A stretch of DNA of 9,138 nt, taken from assembly GCA_003140115.1 (NCBI GenBank), contig PLIQ01000060.1, forward strand, positions 987-10,124. Reading direction: 5' to 3'. Below, in pieces: positions 1 to 5,757 of this stretch. The notes under the pieces are model-generated. The model was not told where the DNA came from. It worked only from the letters and a program-made list of their open reading frames with translations, and made no database searches. Origin of the DNA: Actinomycetota bacterium. GTDB taxonomy: Bacteria > Actinomycetota > Actinomycetes > Streptosporangiales > Streptosporangiaceae. The position numbers were made by a program, and so were the translations under genes. Numbering within the stretch: position 1 is the first letter of the stretch; every line of letters starts with the position of its first letter.

Positions 1-36
1 CAGCCGCGACGGCAGCCGCGACGGCAGCCGCGACGA
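1..36 (+). repeat. Three tandem 12-bp repeats in a coding linker
   Basis: The 12-bp unit CAGCCGCGACGG occurs at 1-12 and 13-24 and, with one terminal mismatch, at 25-36. In frame it encodes repeated Ala-Ala-Ala-Thr in the linker before the lysozyme-like domain. The array may extend left of the window. Being four codons long, copy changes would keep the frame and only alter linker length. Confidence 0.8.
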
Positions 37-299
37 CGGCCCCGGCGGCTGTAGAAGGCGGCGCGGCGGGCGGGTCGTTCGGTCAGTGCGTGATCGCGCG
101 CGAGTCCGGCGGCCAGGCGCAGGTCATGAACGCGACCGGCCACTACGGCCTGTACCAGTTCAGCGCGTCGACCTGGGCCGAGTACGGAGGTTCCCCGGCT
201 GACTTCGGCGACGCCAGCGTCGGCGAGCAGAACCAGGTGTTCGCCAACGCGATAGCGAGCGGCGGACAGTCCAACTGGTCGGCCTACGACGGCTGCTGA
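1..299 (+). CDS. Lysozyme-like / Rpf-type transglycosylase domain protein (3' part only)
   Basis: The reading frame is open to the left edge, so the true start lies outside the window; the GTG at 90 is internal. Visible residues are an Ala/Thr-rich linker (AAT repeats, then TAPAAVEGGAAGG) followed by a compact domain beginning SFGQCVIARESGG, continuing GHYGLYQFSASTWAEYGG and ending WSAYDGC just before TGA at 297-299. The pattern C-x-x-x-R-E-S-G-G followed by G-L-Y-Q-F-x-x-S-T-W is that of resuscitation-promoting-factor and soluble-transglycosylase-like peptidoglycan hydrolases. The Glu encoded at 102-104 is the likely catalytic acid. The Cys at 87-89 and the final Cys at 294-296 could form a disulfide, which fits an exported enzyme. 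A low-complexity linker before a C-terminal catalytic domain is usual in actinobacterial wall hydrolases. The N-terminal half, with any signal peptide or LysM domain, cannot be seen. It is transcriptionally separated from parA by a terminator. Confidence 0.8.
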   Translation, partial: AATAAATAAATTAPAAVEGGAAGGSFGQCVIARESGGQAQVMNATGHYGLYQFSASTWAEYGGSPADFGDASVGEQNQVFANAIASGGQSNWSAYDGC

Positions 300-328
300 C
301 CCGAGTCGAGGCATCGGCGGCTAACGAT

Positions 329-367
329 GGCTGGGCCTCGCGGTGGTCAACGCCGCGAGGCCCAGCC
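329..367 (+). terminator. Strong hairpin terminator after the lysozyme-like gene
   Basis: A perfect 15-bp inverted repeat (left arm 329-343, right arm 353-367) encloses a 9-nt loop about 30 nt after the stop codon at 299. The stem is very GC-rich and no U-tract follows, as in many actinobacterial terminators. It lies in the 228-bp gap before parA and would insulate parA from the upstream gene. Because the stem is symmetric it could act in both directions. Confidence 0.75.
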
Positions 368-449
368 GGGCGTGGTAACCCAACCCGACCCCGGAGCGGC
401 GGCAAACGCAAATTACCGGGTGGATATCGGGCCCTAACGGCGCGTCAGC

Positions 450-478
450 TTGCCGGCACCAGGCCTAAGCCCTAGAGT
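450..478 (+). promoter_or_regulatory. Candidate sigma-A-type promoter for the parA operon
   Basis: TTGCCG at 450-455 and TAGAGT at 473-478 are separated by 17 nt, close to the actinobacterial housekeeping consensus (TTGACA, 17 nt, TAnnnT). The predicted start of transcription is around 484-486, giving a 5' leader of about 45-50 nt before the parA start. This is the only good promoter-like pair I see in the gap, and it lies downstream of the hairpin terminator. Assigned by inspection only. Confidence 0.5.
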
Positions 479-518
479 CCGTGGCTAGGTTCCGTGGGCA
501 ACGTCGCGGCCATAGCCC

Positions 519-524
519 AGGAGG
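519..524 (+). promoter_or_regulatory. Ribosome binding site that decides the parA start
   Basis: A perfect AGGAGG lies 3 nt before the GTG at 528 and 9 nt before the in-frame GTG at 534. The 9-nt spacing is normal and the 3-nt spacing too short, so 534 is preferred. An in-frame ATG at 549 lies 24 nt away and is less likely. Confidence 0.65.
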
Positions 525-533
525 TCAGTGCTG

Positions 534-1427
534 GTGGCAGCATCCCGTATGACAGAGCCCCAGGCAGGAGACCTGGGTCCGACCGGGAGGCCGTACGTAG
601 CCTTCCCCGATCCAGAGCCGGTGTTGGAGCACGGCCCCGCTCGCACGGTCGCCGTCTGCAACCAGAAGGGTGGCGTCGGCAAGACCACCACCACCATCAA
701 CCTCGGCGCGGCCCTGGCTGAGGTGGGGCGCCGGGTCCTCCTCGTCGACTTCGACCCGCAGGGCGCACTCTCGGTCGGGCTCGGCATCCAACCGCACGAC
801 ATCGACAACACCGTCTACAACCTGCTCATGGAGCGTGACGTCTCCGCACACGACGTGCTGTATAAGACCGGCGTCGACGGCATGGACCTGCTGCCGAGCA
901 ACATCGACCTGTCCGGCGCCGAGGTCCAGCTCGTCCACGAGGTCGGCCGCGAGTACGTGCTCGGCGGGGTGCTCGAGCCGCTGGTGTCCGAGTACGACGT
1001 GATCATGATCGACTGCCAGCCGTCCCTGGGCCTGCTCACCATCAACGCGCTCGCGGCTGCGGATGGCGTGCTCATTCCGCTGGAGTGCGAGTACTTCGCG
1101 ATGCGCGGGGTGGCTCTGCTGATGGAGACCATCGAGAAGGTTTCGCGTCGCTTGAACACCAAGCTAACAATTGATGGGCTTCTGGCCACTATGTACGACT
1201 CCCGGACACTTCACACCCGCGAGGTCCTGGCCAGCATCGTCAATGGTTTCGGCGACAAGGTTTTTCATACTGTAATCAACCGCACGGTGAGGTTCCCGGA
1301 CGCTACGGTGGCGGGAGAGCCTATTACCAGCTTCGATTCCGGGTCAATGGGGGCGAATTCCTACCGGGAGCTGGCCAAGGAGGTACTGGAGCGGTGGCGG
1401 CAGGCAGGGGTCGATCACGGAGGGTAA
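534..1427 (+). CDS. parA: ParA/Soj-family ATPase, scpAB-linked
   Basis: About 297 residues from GTG 534 (GTG 528 is in frame and would add two). A P-loop ATPase of the ParA/MinD family, cytoplasmic and nucleoid-associated in known members, which dimerise on ATP and help position DNA or protein cargo. Visible motifs are the deviant Walker A KGGVGKTT (about 45-52, with the signature Lys at 45), Walker A' DFDPQG (72-77) and the Walker B region IDCQPSLG (159-166, where many ParA proteins have IDCPPSLG). A 40-residue non-conserved N-terminal extension precedes the ATPase fold. Its 3' end overlaps the next gene by 34 nt, and it heads the scpA-scpB run. No parB lies beside it and no parS palindrome is visible, so it is probably not the origin-partition ParA but the second, scp-linked ParA homologue of actinobacteria, often annotated as cobyrinic acid a,c-diamide synthase-like. 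Codon use shifts towards A/T-ending codons after about residue 203. Confidence 0.88.
   Translation: MAASRMTEPQAGDLGPTGRPYVAFPDPEPVLEHGPARTVAVCNQKGGVGKTTTTINLGAALAEVGRRVLLVDFDPQGALSVGLGIQPHDIDNTVYNLLMERDVSAHDVLYKTGVDGMDLLPSNIDLSGAEVQLVHEVGREYVLGGVLEPLVSEYDVIMIDCQPSLGLLTINALAAADGVLIPLECEYFAMRGVALLMETIEKVSRRLNTKLTIDGLLATMYDSRTLHTREVLASIVNGFGDKVFHTVINRTVRFPDATVAGEPITSFDSGSMGANSYRELAKEVLERWRQAGVDHGG
1377..1383 (+). promoter_or_regulatory. Ribosome binding site inside parA for the RHH gene
   Basis: AAGGAGG within the last codons of parA lies 10 nt before GTG 1394, supporting a start that overlaps the parA 3' end and so translational coupling. A second purine-rich run (CGGAGGG, 1418-1424) has no good start codon at normal spacing; the in-frame TTG at 1451 is 26 nt away. 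Confidence 0.55.
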
Positions 1428-1780
1428 GCCTGCCCGGAGTCGCGGAACTATTGCGGCCCGCCACTCCCGGACCGGATGATGGCGACCTGCGCCGAGCCAG
1501 TGGCCGAGAGAAGCACACTCAGAAGATCACCGTCTACCTGTCCGCCGAGGAACTGCTTGACCTGGAACGTGCCCGGCTCGCCCTGCTGCGTTACGGTGCC
1601 GCCGCCGACCGCGGTCGGATCGTACGGGAGGCGATCGCCGTGCTGCTCGCCGATTTGGACGCGCGGGGCAGGGATAGCCTGCTCGCCCGCCGCATCGTCA
1701 CCGTCAACAAGGCCGCGAACAACGAGACCGAGGCCAGCGCGGACGACGCCACCGGCGGAACCGCCCAAGAGGTCGGCTGA
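1394..1780 (+). CDS. Small conserved RHH-like protein between ParA and ScpA
   Basis: 128 residues from GTG 1394, overlapping parA by 34 nt. The N-terminal 40 residues are basic and probably disordered. A conserved core follows: KHTQKITVYLSAEEL (about 40-54), a helix rich in Leu/Glu/Arg (51-66), then a linker and GRIVREAIAVLLADLDARG (74-92). The order short beta strand, helix, turn, helix with I-V-R-E-A-I resembles ribbon-helix-helix (CopG/MetJ/ParG-type) DNA-binding proteins, but the inter-helix stretch is longer than in CopG, so this is a fold suggestion rather than a firm family call. The C-terminal 25 residues are polar and low in complexity. I recall homologues at the same position between parA and scpA in streptomycetes, annotated hypothetical. 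A partner of the adjacent ParA, as ParG is of ParF, is the natural hypothesis. The frame continues open beyond the TGA into scpA. Confidence 0.75.
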   Translation: MAAGRGRSRRVSLPGVAELLRPATPGPDDGDLRRASGREKHTQKITVYLSAEELLDLERARLALLRYGAAADRGRIVREAIAVLLADLDARGRDSLLARRIVTVNKAANNETEASADDATGGTAQEVG

Positions 1781-1805
1781 CCGCGCCCTGCCTCGCATCG
1801 GCACG

Positions 1806-1850
1806 CCGCCAACAGCCCGGCCGCTAACAACCCGGCCGCCAACAGCCGGG
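1806..1850 (+). repeat. Three tandem 15-bp repeats between the RHH gene and scpA
   Basis: Near-identical 15-bp units at 1806-1820, 1821-1835 and 1836-1850 (consensus CCGCCAACAGCCCGG) lie in the 111-bp gap after the RHH stop codon. If read in the frame shared with the flanking genes they encode Asn-x-Pro-Ala-Ala-type repeats. They lie 41 nt or more before the scpA start, so they are unlikely to include its ribosome binding site. Confidence 0.8.
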
Positions 1851-1891
1851 ACCCCACCAAAAGCCGGGACGACCGGGACCGCGCTACCGTC

Positions 1892-2737
1892 ATGACTGTG
1901 AACGTGGACGACACCGTGGACGGCGGCCCCGACGGCACAGCGCGGCCCCCGTCCAGCACCCCTGGCTTCGAAGTCCACCTCGACGTGTTCGAGGGCCCGT
2001 TCGATCTGCTGCTCGCGCTGATCTCCAAGCACAAGCTGGACATCACGGAAGTCGCCCTGTCCCAGGTCACCGACGAGTTCATCGGCTACATCTCGGAGCG
2101 CGCCGACGGCTGGGACCTAGACCAGGTCAGCTACTTCCTGGTCGTGGCGGCCACCCTGCTCGACCTCAAGGCCGCCCGCCTCCTCCCGAGTGGCGAGGTC
2201 GAGGACGAAGAAGACCTGGCCCTGCTCGAAGCCCGGGATCTGCTCTTCGCCCGGCTGCTGCAGTATCGGGCCTACAAGGAAGTGGCGGGCGTATTCGCCG
2301 CCCGGATGACCGCCGCCGCCCGCCGGTTCCCAAGAAGGGTCCCGCTCGAGCCGCGCTTCGCCGAACTCCTCCCCGAGGTGCTCCTCGGCCTCGGCCCCGC
2401 CGAGTTCGCCCGGCTCGCCGCGCTGACCCTCGCGCCCAAGCCGCCGCCGAAGGTGTCGACCGAGCACATCCATTCCCCGGTGATCAGTATCAAGGACCAG
2501 ATCCGCGTCCTCGTCGCCCTCCTCAAAAGGCTCGGCCGGGCCAGCTTCCGCCGGCTCACCGCGGACGCCCAGGGCAACTACGAGGTCGTCGCGTCGTTCC
2601 TGGCCCTGCTCGAGCTGTACCGGGAGGACGCTGTGTCCTTCGAGCAGGTCACCCCGCTTGGCGAGCTGTACGTGACATGGACCGGCCATCAGGACGCTGC
2701 TGATAGCGTCAATGAGCTAACCGAAAGCGACGACTGA
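1892..2737 (+). CDS. scpA: Segregation and condensation protein A (kleisin)
   Basis: 281 residues from ATG 1892, within the usual ScpA range of 240-290. ScpA is the kleisin that bridges the two heads of the SMC dimer and recruits ScpB in the bacterial condensin complex that compacts and helps separate replicated chromosomes. The N-terminal kleisin signature is clear: FEVHLDVFEGPFDLLLALISKHKLDITEV (about 26-54), followed by the helical region DQVSYFLVVAATLLDLKAARLLP (77-99). An acidic stretch (101-109) and the helix LLFARLLQYRAYKEVA (117-132) follow. The C-terminal winged-helix region is about 195-265 (IRVLVALLKRLGRASFRRL ... VVASFLALLELYREDAVSFEQ). No strong Shine-Dalgarno precedes the ATG, and there is no other in-frame start between the RHH stop and 1892, so the start is well constrained. 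scpB follows after 8 nt. No smc gene is present here. Confidence 0.95.
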   Translation: MTVNVDDTVDGGPDGTARPPSSTPGFEVHLDVFEGPFDLLLALISKHKLDITEVALSQVTDEFIGYISERADGWDLDQVSYFLVVAATLLDLKAARLLPSGEVEDEEDLALLEARDLLFARLLQYRAYKEVAGVFAARMTAAARRFPRRVPLEPRFAELLPEVLLGLGPAEFARLAALTLAPKPPPKVSTEHIHSPVISIKDQIRVLVALLKRLGRASFRRLTADAQGNYEVVASFLALLELYREDAVSFEQVTPLGELYVTWTGHQDAADSVNELTESDD

Positions 2738-2745
2738 CTAGACAC

Positions 2746-3330
2746 ATGAGCACTGACACCGAGGACACTGCGAACGCGACGAGCCCAGGCCTGCGACCGA
2801 GTCTGGAAGCGATCTTGCTGGTCGCCGACGAGCCGGTGCCGGTGGTCGTGCTGGCCCAGGTACTCGAACGGCCCAGGAACGAGGTCACGGCCGAGCTGAA
2901 AGACCTCGCCGAGGAATACGCAACCCAGGACCGCGGCTTTGACCTGCGCGAGATCGCCGGCGGCTGGCGGTTCTACACCCGCGAGGACTGCGCGCCGCTG
3001 GTCGAGCGGTTCGTCAGCGACGGCCAGGAGGTCCGCCTCACCCAGGCCGCGCTGGAGACCCTGGCCGTGGTGGCCTACCGGCAGCCGGTCAACCGGGCCC
3101 GGGTTTCGGCCGTCCGCGGGGTCAACTGCGACAGTGTGATGCGCACCCTGGTGCTGCGTGGCCTGGTCGAGGAAACCGGCACTGACGCCGAGACCGGTGC
3201 CATCCTGTACCGCACCACCGGGTATTTCCTGGAGCGACTGGGCCTGGCCTGCCTGGAGGACCTGCCGGACCTCGCGCCGTTCCTGCCCGATGACATCGAG
3301 GACATCGAGAATGAGAACGCCCGACCGTGA
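2746..3330 (+). CDS. scpB: Segregation and condensation protein B
   Basis: 194 residues from ATG 2746, 8 nt after the scpA stop. ScpB is a kite protein of tandem winged-helix domains that dimerises and binds the middle of ScpA, controlling SMC ATPase and DNA engagement. The first winged helix covers about 17-90 (SLEAILLVADEPVPVVVLAQVL ... GFDLREIAGGWRFYTR). The second covers about 96-170 and carries the most conserved family segment, RLTQAALETLAVVAYRQPVNRARV followed by RGVNCDSVMRTLVLRGLVEE and TTGYFLERLGL. The acidic tail (182-190) overlaps the start of rluB by 20 nt. No clear Shine-Dalgarno is visible, so translational coupling to scpA is likely. Confidence 0.95.
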   Translation: MSTDTEDTANATSPGLRPSLEAILLVADEPVPVVVLAQVLERPRNEVTAELKDLAEEYATQDRGFDLREIAGGWRFYTREDCAPLVERFVSDGQEVRLTQAALETLAVVAYRQPVNRARVSAVRGVNCDSVMRTLVLRGLVEETGTDAETGAILYRTTGYFLERLGLACLEDLPDLAPFLPDDIEDIENENARP

Positions 3331-4111
3331 CGTCGACGAGGAATACCCGGATGACGATGAGGACCGCGACAGCCTGACCGACGTTCCGGGCGGGGTCCGG
3401 CTGCAGAAGGTCCTGGCCGAGGCCGGGGTCGGCAGCCGCAGGCACTGCGAGGAACTGATCGGCGAGGGCCGGGTGGAGGTCGACGGGCAGACGGTCCGCC
3501 GATTCGGCGCGCGGGTCGACCCCGAGCACCAGGTGATCAGGGTCGACGGAAAGCGCATCCCGGCCAAGCCCGGCCTGGTCTACCTGGCCTTCAACAAGCC
3601 GCCCAAGGTGCTCACCGCCATGTCAGACGCCCGCGGCCGCAAGACCGTGGCCGACTATCTCGGCGACCGGTCCGAGCGCCTGTTCCACATCGGCCGGCTG
3701 GACTACGACACCGAGGGGCTGATGCTGCTCACCAACGACGGCGAGCTCGCGCACCGGCTCGCCCACCCCAGCTTCGAAGTGGCCAAGACCTACCTGGCCG
3801 AGGTCACCGGCCCGGTGCCGAAGGACCTTGGCCGGCGCCTCCAGACCGGTGTCGAGCTGGACGACGGCGTCGCCACCGCGGACCGGTTCCGGGTCGTGGA
3901 CCGGTCCGGCCACCGCACGCTGGTCGAGATCACCCTGCACGAGGGCCGCAAGCACATCGTGCGCCGGATGCTGGCCGCCACCGGGCACCCGGTGAGCCGC
4001 CTGGTCCGCACCGACGTGGGCCCGATCAAGCTCGGCAACCTCAAACCTGGCTCGTCGCGCGACCTCAGCACTCGGGAAATCGGCGAGCTGTACGCCGCAG
4101 TGGGGCTGTAA
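3311..4111 (+). CDS. rluB: 23S rRNA pseudouridine synthase, RluB/RsuA family
   Basis: 266 residues from ATG 3311. The frame is open further upstream, but upstream residues run through scpB coding sequence and do not look like this family; GAGG at 3298-3301 lies 9 nt before 3311. An acidic leader (about 5-20) precedes an S4 RNA-binding domain (29-75: RLQKVLAEAGVGSRRHCEELIGEGRV). The pseudouridine synthase core has HIGRLDYDTEGLMLLTNDGEL, where the Asp of GRLD (about residue 131) is the catalytic nucleophile, then EGRKHIVRRML and RTDVGPIKLGNL. This S4-plus-catalytic layout is that of RluB/RluE/RluF/RsuA; RluB (U2605 of 23S rRNA, E. coli numbering) is the usual assignment for the copy beside scpB. 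A 16S-specific RsuA role cannot be excluded from sequence alone. It overlaps scpB by 20 nt. Confidence 0.92.
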   Translation: MRTPDRDVDEEYPDDDEDRDSLTDVPGGVRLQKVLAEAGVGSRRHCEELIGEGRVEVDGQTVRRFGARVDPEHQVIRVDGKRIPAKPGLVYLAFNKPPKVLTAMSDARGRKTVADYLGDRSERLFHIGRLDYDTEGLMLLTNDGELAHRLAHPSFEVAKTYLAEVTGPVPKDLGRRLQTGVELDDGVATADRFRVVDRSGHRTLVEITLHEGRKHIVRRMLAATGHPVSRLVRTDVGPIKLGNLKPGSSRDLSTREIGELYAAVGL

Positions 4112-4121
4112 CGTGTGGCGC

Positions 4122-4127
4122 AGGAGG
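4122..4127 (+). promoter_or_regulatory. Ribosome binding site that decides the aroH start
   Basis: AGGAGG lies 11 nt before ATG 4139. The same frame contains GTG 4115, but that start would place the AGGAGG inside the gene and has no Shine-Dalgarno of its own; the protein family also begins at the MTVRAVRGA position. Confidence 0.65.
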
Positions 4128-4138
4128 GAGAAGCCAGG

Positions 4139-4501
4139 ATGACGGTCAGGGCGGTACGCGGCGCGGTGCAGCTCGACACCGACGACCGCGATGCGATACT
4201 CGAGGGCACGGCCGAGCTCGTGACGGAGGTCATGGCGCGCAACGAGCTCACCACCGACGACGTGATCAGCGTGCTGTTCACCGCGACGCCGGACCTGACC
4301 GCCGAGTTTCCCGCGCTGGCCGCGCGGAAGATCGGCTTCCACGACGTGCCGCTGATCTGCGCCCTGGAGATCGCGGTGCCCGGGGCCATGCCCCGCGTCG
4401 TCCGGCTGATGGCGCACGTCGAGACCGACCGGCCGCGGTCCGCGATCCAGCACGTCTACCTGCGGGGCGCCGCCGCCCTCCGGCTGGACATCGCTCAGTG
4501 A
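4139..4501 (+). CDS. aroH: Monofunctional chorismate mutase, AroH type
   Basis: 120 residues from ATG 4139, the usual length of AroH-type (trimeric, Bacillus subtilis-like) chorismate mutases. The enzyme rearranges chorismate to prephenate, the entry to tyrosine and phenylalanine synthesis. Residues matching the known active site of the B. subtilis enzyme are present: Arg7 in VRAVRGA, Phe57 and Arg63 in EFPALAARK, Cys74 and Glu77 in PLICALE, Arg89 in PRVVRLM, and Tyr107 in HVYL. This is the AroH fold and not the all-helical AroQ type. The stop codon overlaps the GTG of tyrA (GTGA, 4498-4501), so the next enzyme of the pathway is translationally coupled. rluB ends 27 nt upstream. Confidence 0.95.
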   Translation: MTVRAVRGAVQLDTDDRDAILEGTAELVTEVMARNELTTDDVISVLFTATPDLTAEFPALAARKIGFHDVPLICALEIAVPGAMPRVVRLMAHVETDRPRSAIQHVYLRGAAALRLDIAQ

Positions 4502-5562
4502 AGGTGATCGTCCTCGGGACCGGGTTGATCGGTACCTCGATCGCTCTGGCTCTGCGCGAGCACGACGCCACCGTCTGGCTCGCCGATGCTGACCCGGCCG
4601 CCGCTAGGCTCGCCGCCGACCTAGGCGCCGGGGAACTGCTCCCGCAGACGCCCACCGAACCGGCCGACATTGCGGTCATCGCCGTCCCTCCGGCCGCCGT
4701 GGCGGCGACCTTGGCCCAGGCGCAAACCCAGGGACTGGCTCGCTGCTACACCGACGTGGCCAGCGTTAAGCAGCTGCCTGTGGCTCAGGCCCGCGAGCGA
4801 GGCTGCGACCTGACCCGCTACGTCCCCGGCCATCCGCTGGCCGGCCGCGAGAAGCACGGCCCGGCCGCCGCCCGCGCGGACCTGTTCCTCGGCCGCACCT
4901 GGGCCCTGTGCCCGCTGGCCGAGACCTCGGACGACGCCATGGAGGCGGTCACCACCATGGTCCGCGCGTGCGGCGCGGTCCCGGTCCGCACCGACCCGGT
5001 CGCGCACGACCGCTGGGTCGCGCTTATCTCGCACGCTCCGCACCTGGTCGCCGCGGCCATGGCGGCCCGCCTGGAGGAAGCCCCGGGCGAGGCCCTGGAC
5101 CTGGCCGGGCAGGGGTTGCGTGACGTGACCCGGATCGCGGCCGGCGATACGGCGCTGTGGACGCAGATCCTGTCCGCCAACGCCGCGCCCGTGGCCGAGG
5201 TGCTCGCGATGGTAGCCGCCGACCTGGCCGAGGCCGCCCGGGTGCTGGCCGAGAACGACGACTCGGATAAGGCCGTCGCGGCTCTGCTCGACCGCGGCCA
5301 GGCGGGCGTGGCCCGGATCCCCGGCAAGCACGGCGGCGCGCCCCGGGAGTTCGTCGTGGTCCAGGTGGTCATCCCCGACCAGCCCGGCGAACTGGCCCGG
5401 CTGTTCGACGCGACCGGCGCGGCCGGCGTCAACATCGAGGACGTGCGGATCGAGCACTCACCCGGCCTCCCGGTCGGCGTCGCGGAGCTTTCCGTGCGCC
5501 CCGCCGCGGCGGCCATGCTGCTCGATGCCCTGGAGGCAGGCGGCTGGCCGGTCCGCCGCTAG
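4498..5562 (+). CDS. tyrA: Prephenate dehydrogenase with C-terminal ACT domain
   Basis: 354 residues from GTG 4498, overlapping aroH by 4 nt. It oxidatively decarboxylates prephenate (or arogenate) in tyrosine synthesis. The N-terminal Rossmann domain opens with VIVLGTGLIGTS (G-x-G-x-x-G at about 7-12), and an acidic residue near 30 at the end of the second strand suggests NAD over NADP. TDVASVKQLP (85-94) and GHPLAGREKHG (111-121) are TyrA hallmarks, with His112 the likely catalytic residue; SHAPHL (178-183) follows. An all-helical dimerisation region occupies about 165-265. The ACT domain (about 284-345: EFVVVQVVIPDQPGELARLF ... GVNIEDVRIEH) probably mediates tyrosine feedback. It is the last gene before an intrinsic terminator. 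Sequence alone does not settle prephenate versus arogenate preference. Confidence 0.94.
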   Translation: MKVIVLGTGLIGTSIALALREHDATVWLADADPAAARLAADLGAGELLPQTPTEPADIAVIAVPPAAVAATLAQAQTQGLARCYTDVASVKQLPVAQARERGCDLTRYVPGHPLAGREKHGPAAARADLFLGRTWALCPLAETSDDAMEAVTTMVRACGAVPVRTDPVAHDRWVALISHAPHLVAAAMAARLEEAPGEALDLAGQGLRDVTRIAAGDTALWTQILSANAAPVAEVLAMVAADLAEAARVLAENDDSDKAVAALLDRGQAGVARIPGKHGGAPREFVVVQVVIPDQPGELARLFDATGAAGVNIEDVRIEHSPGLPVGVAELSVRPAAAAMLLDALEAGGWPVRR

Positions 5563-5566
5563 AGCG

Positions 5567-5599
5567 AAGCGGCCAGCGCCGCTTTCTGTCTTTCCTATT
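5567..5599 (+). terminator. Intrinsic terminator of the parA-tyrA operon
   Basis: Five nt after the tyrA stop, a 7-bp stem (AAGCGGC at 5567-5573 with GCCGCTT at 5578-5584, loop CAGC) is followed by a T-rich run (5583-5599, TTTCTGTCTTTCCTATT). This is a textbook Rho-independent layout and unusual for this GC-rich sequence because the T-tract is retained. Confidence 0.75.
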
Positions 5600-5687
5600 C
5601 GGCCGAACGGGCCGTGGTGCGTGCCTCCGCGGGCCGTGCGTGCGCCGGGCGGTGCGGGTCCCAAGATCGGCGCCCGGGACCGGGCGC
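5600..5687 (+). other. Two further GC-rich hairpins between tyrA and cmk
   Basis: In the 194-bp gap between tyrA and cmk a 5-bp stem (5600-5604 with 5610-5614) and a 7-bp stem (5670-5676 with 5681-5687, loop GGAC) can be drawn. They could back up termination or be chance structures in GC-rich DNA. I see no small gene in the gap. Confidence 0.35.
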
Positions 5688-5742
5688 AGGCGGTGGGCTA
5701 CGCCTACCGGCACGGACTCGTCCCTCCAGGTCCTGTCCGCCG

Positions 5743-5757
5743 GTAGCATCGCACGAG
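5743..5757 (+). promoter_or_regulatory. -10 element of a probable leaderless cmk transcript
   Basis: TAGCAT at 5743-5748 is a good actinobacterial -10 hexamer. Transcription would start about 7-9 nt downstream, at 5755-5757, which is the GTG start of cmk itself. No Shine-Dalgarno is present before that GTG, consistent with a leaderless mRNA. The -35 region (around 5720-5725) is not a recognisable consensus. Confidence 0.5.

Noticed and set aside
300..533. Search for a parS site or DnaA boxes near parA
   Set aside because: No TGTTTCACGTGAAACA-like palindrome or DnaA-box cluster is visible, so this is not an origin-proximal parAB locus.
1171..1199. Possible internal promoter in parA (TTGATG, 17 nt, TACGAC)
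   Set aside because: The -10 lacks the conserved final T and the match falls in a locally AT-richer stretch where chance hits rise; too weak to list as a feature.
3158..3310. An upstream start for rluB that would lengthen it by 51 residues
   Set aside because: The extra residues are an out-of-frame reading of the conserved ScpB C-terminus; ATG 3311 has GAGG at 9-nt spacing.
4621..5457. Minus-strand open frame of 278 codons opposite tyrA
   Set aside because: Composition is typical of a codon-bias shadow, with no motif, and tyrA on the other strand is unambiguous.
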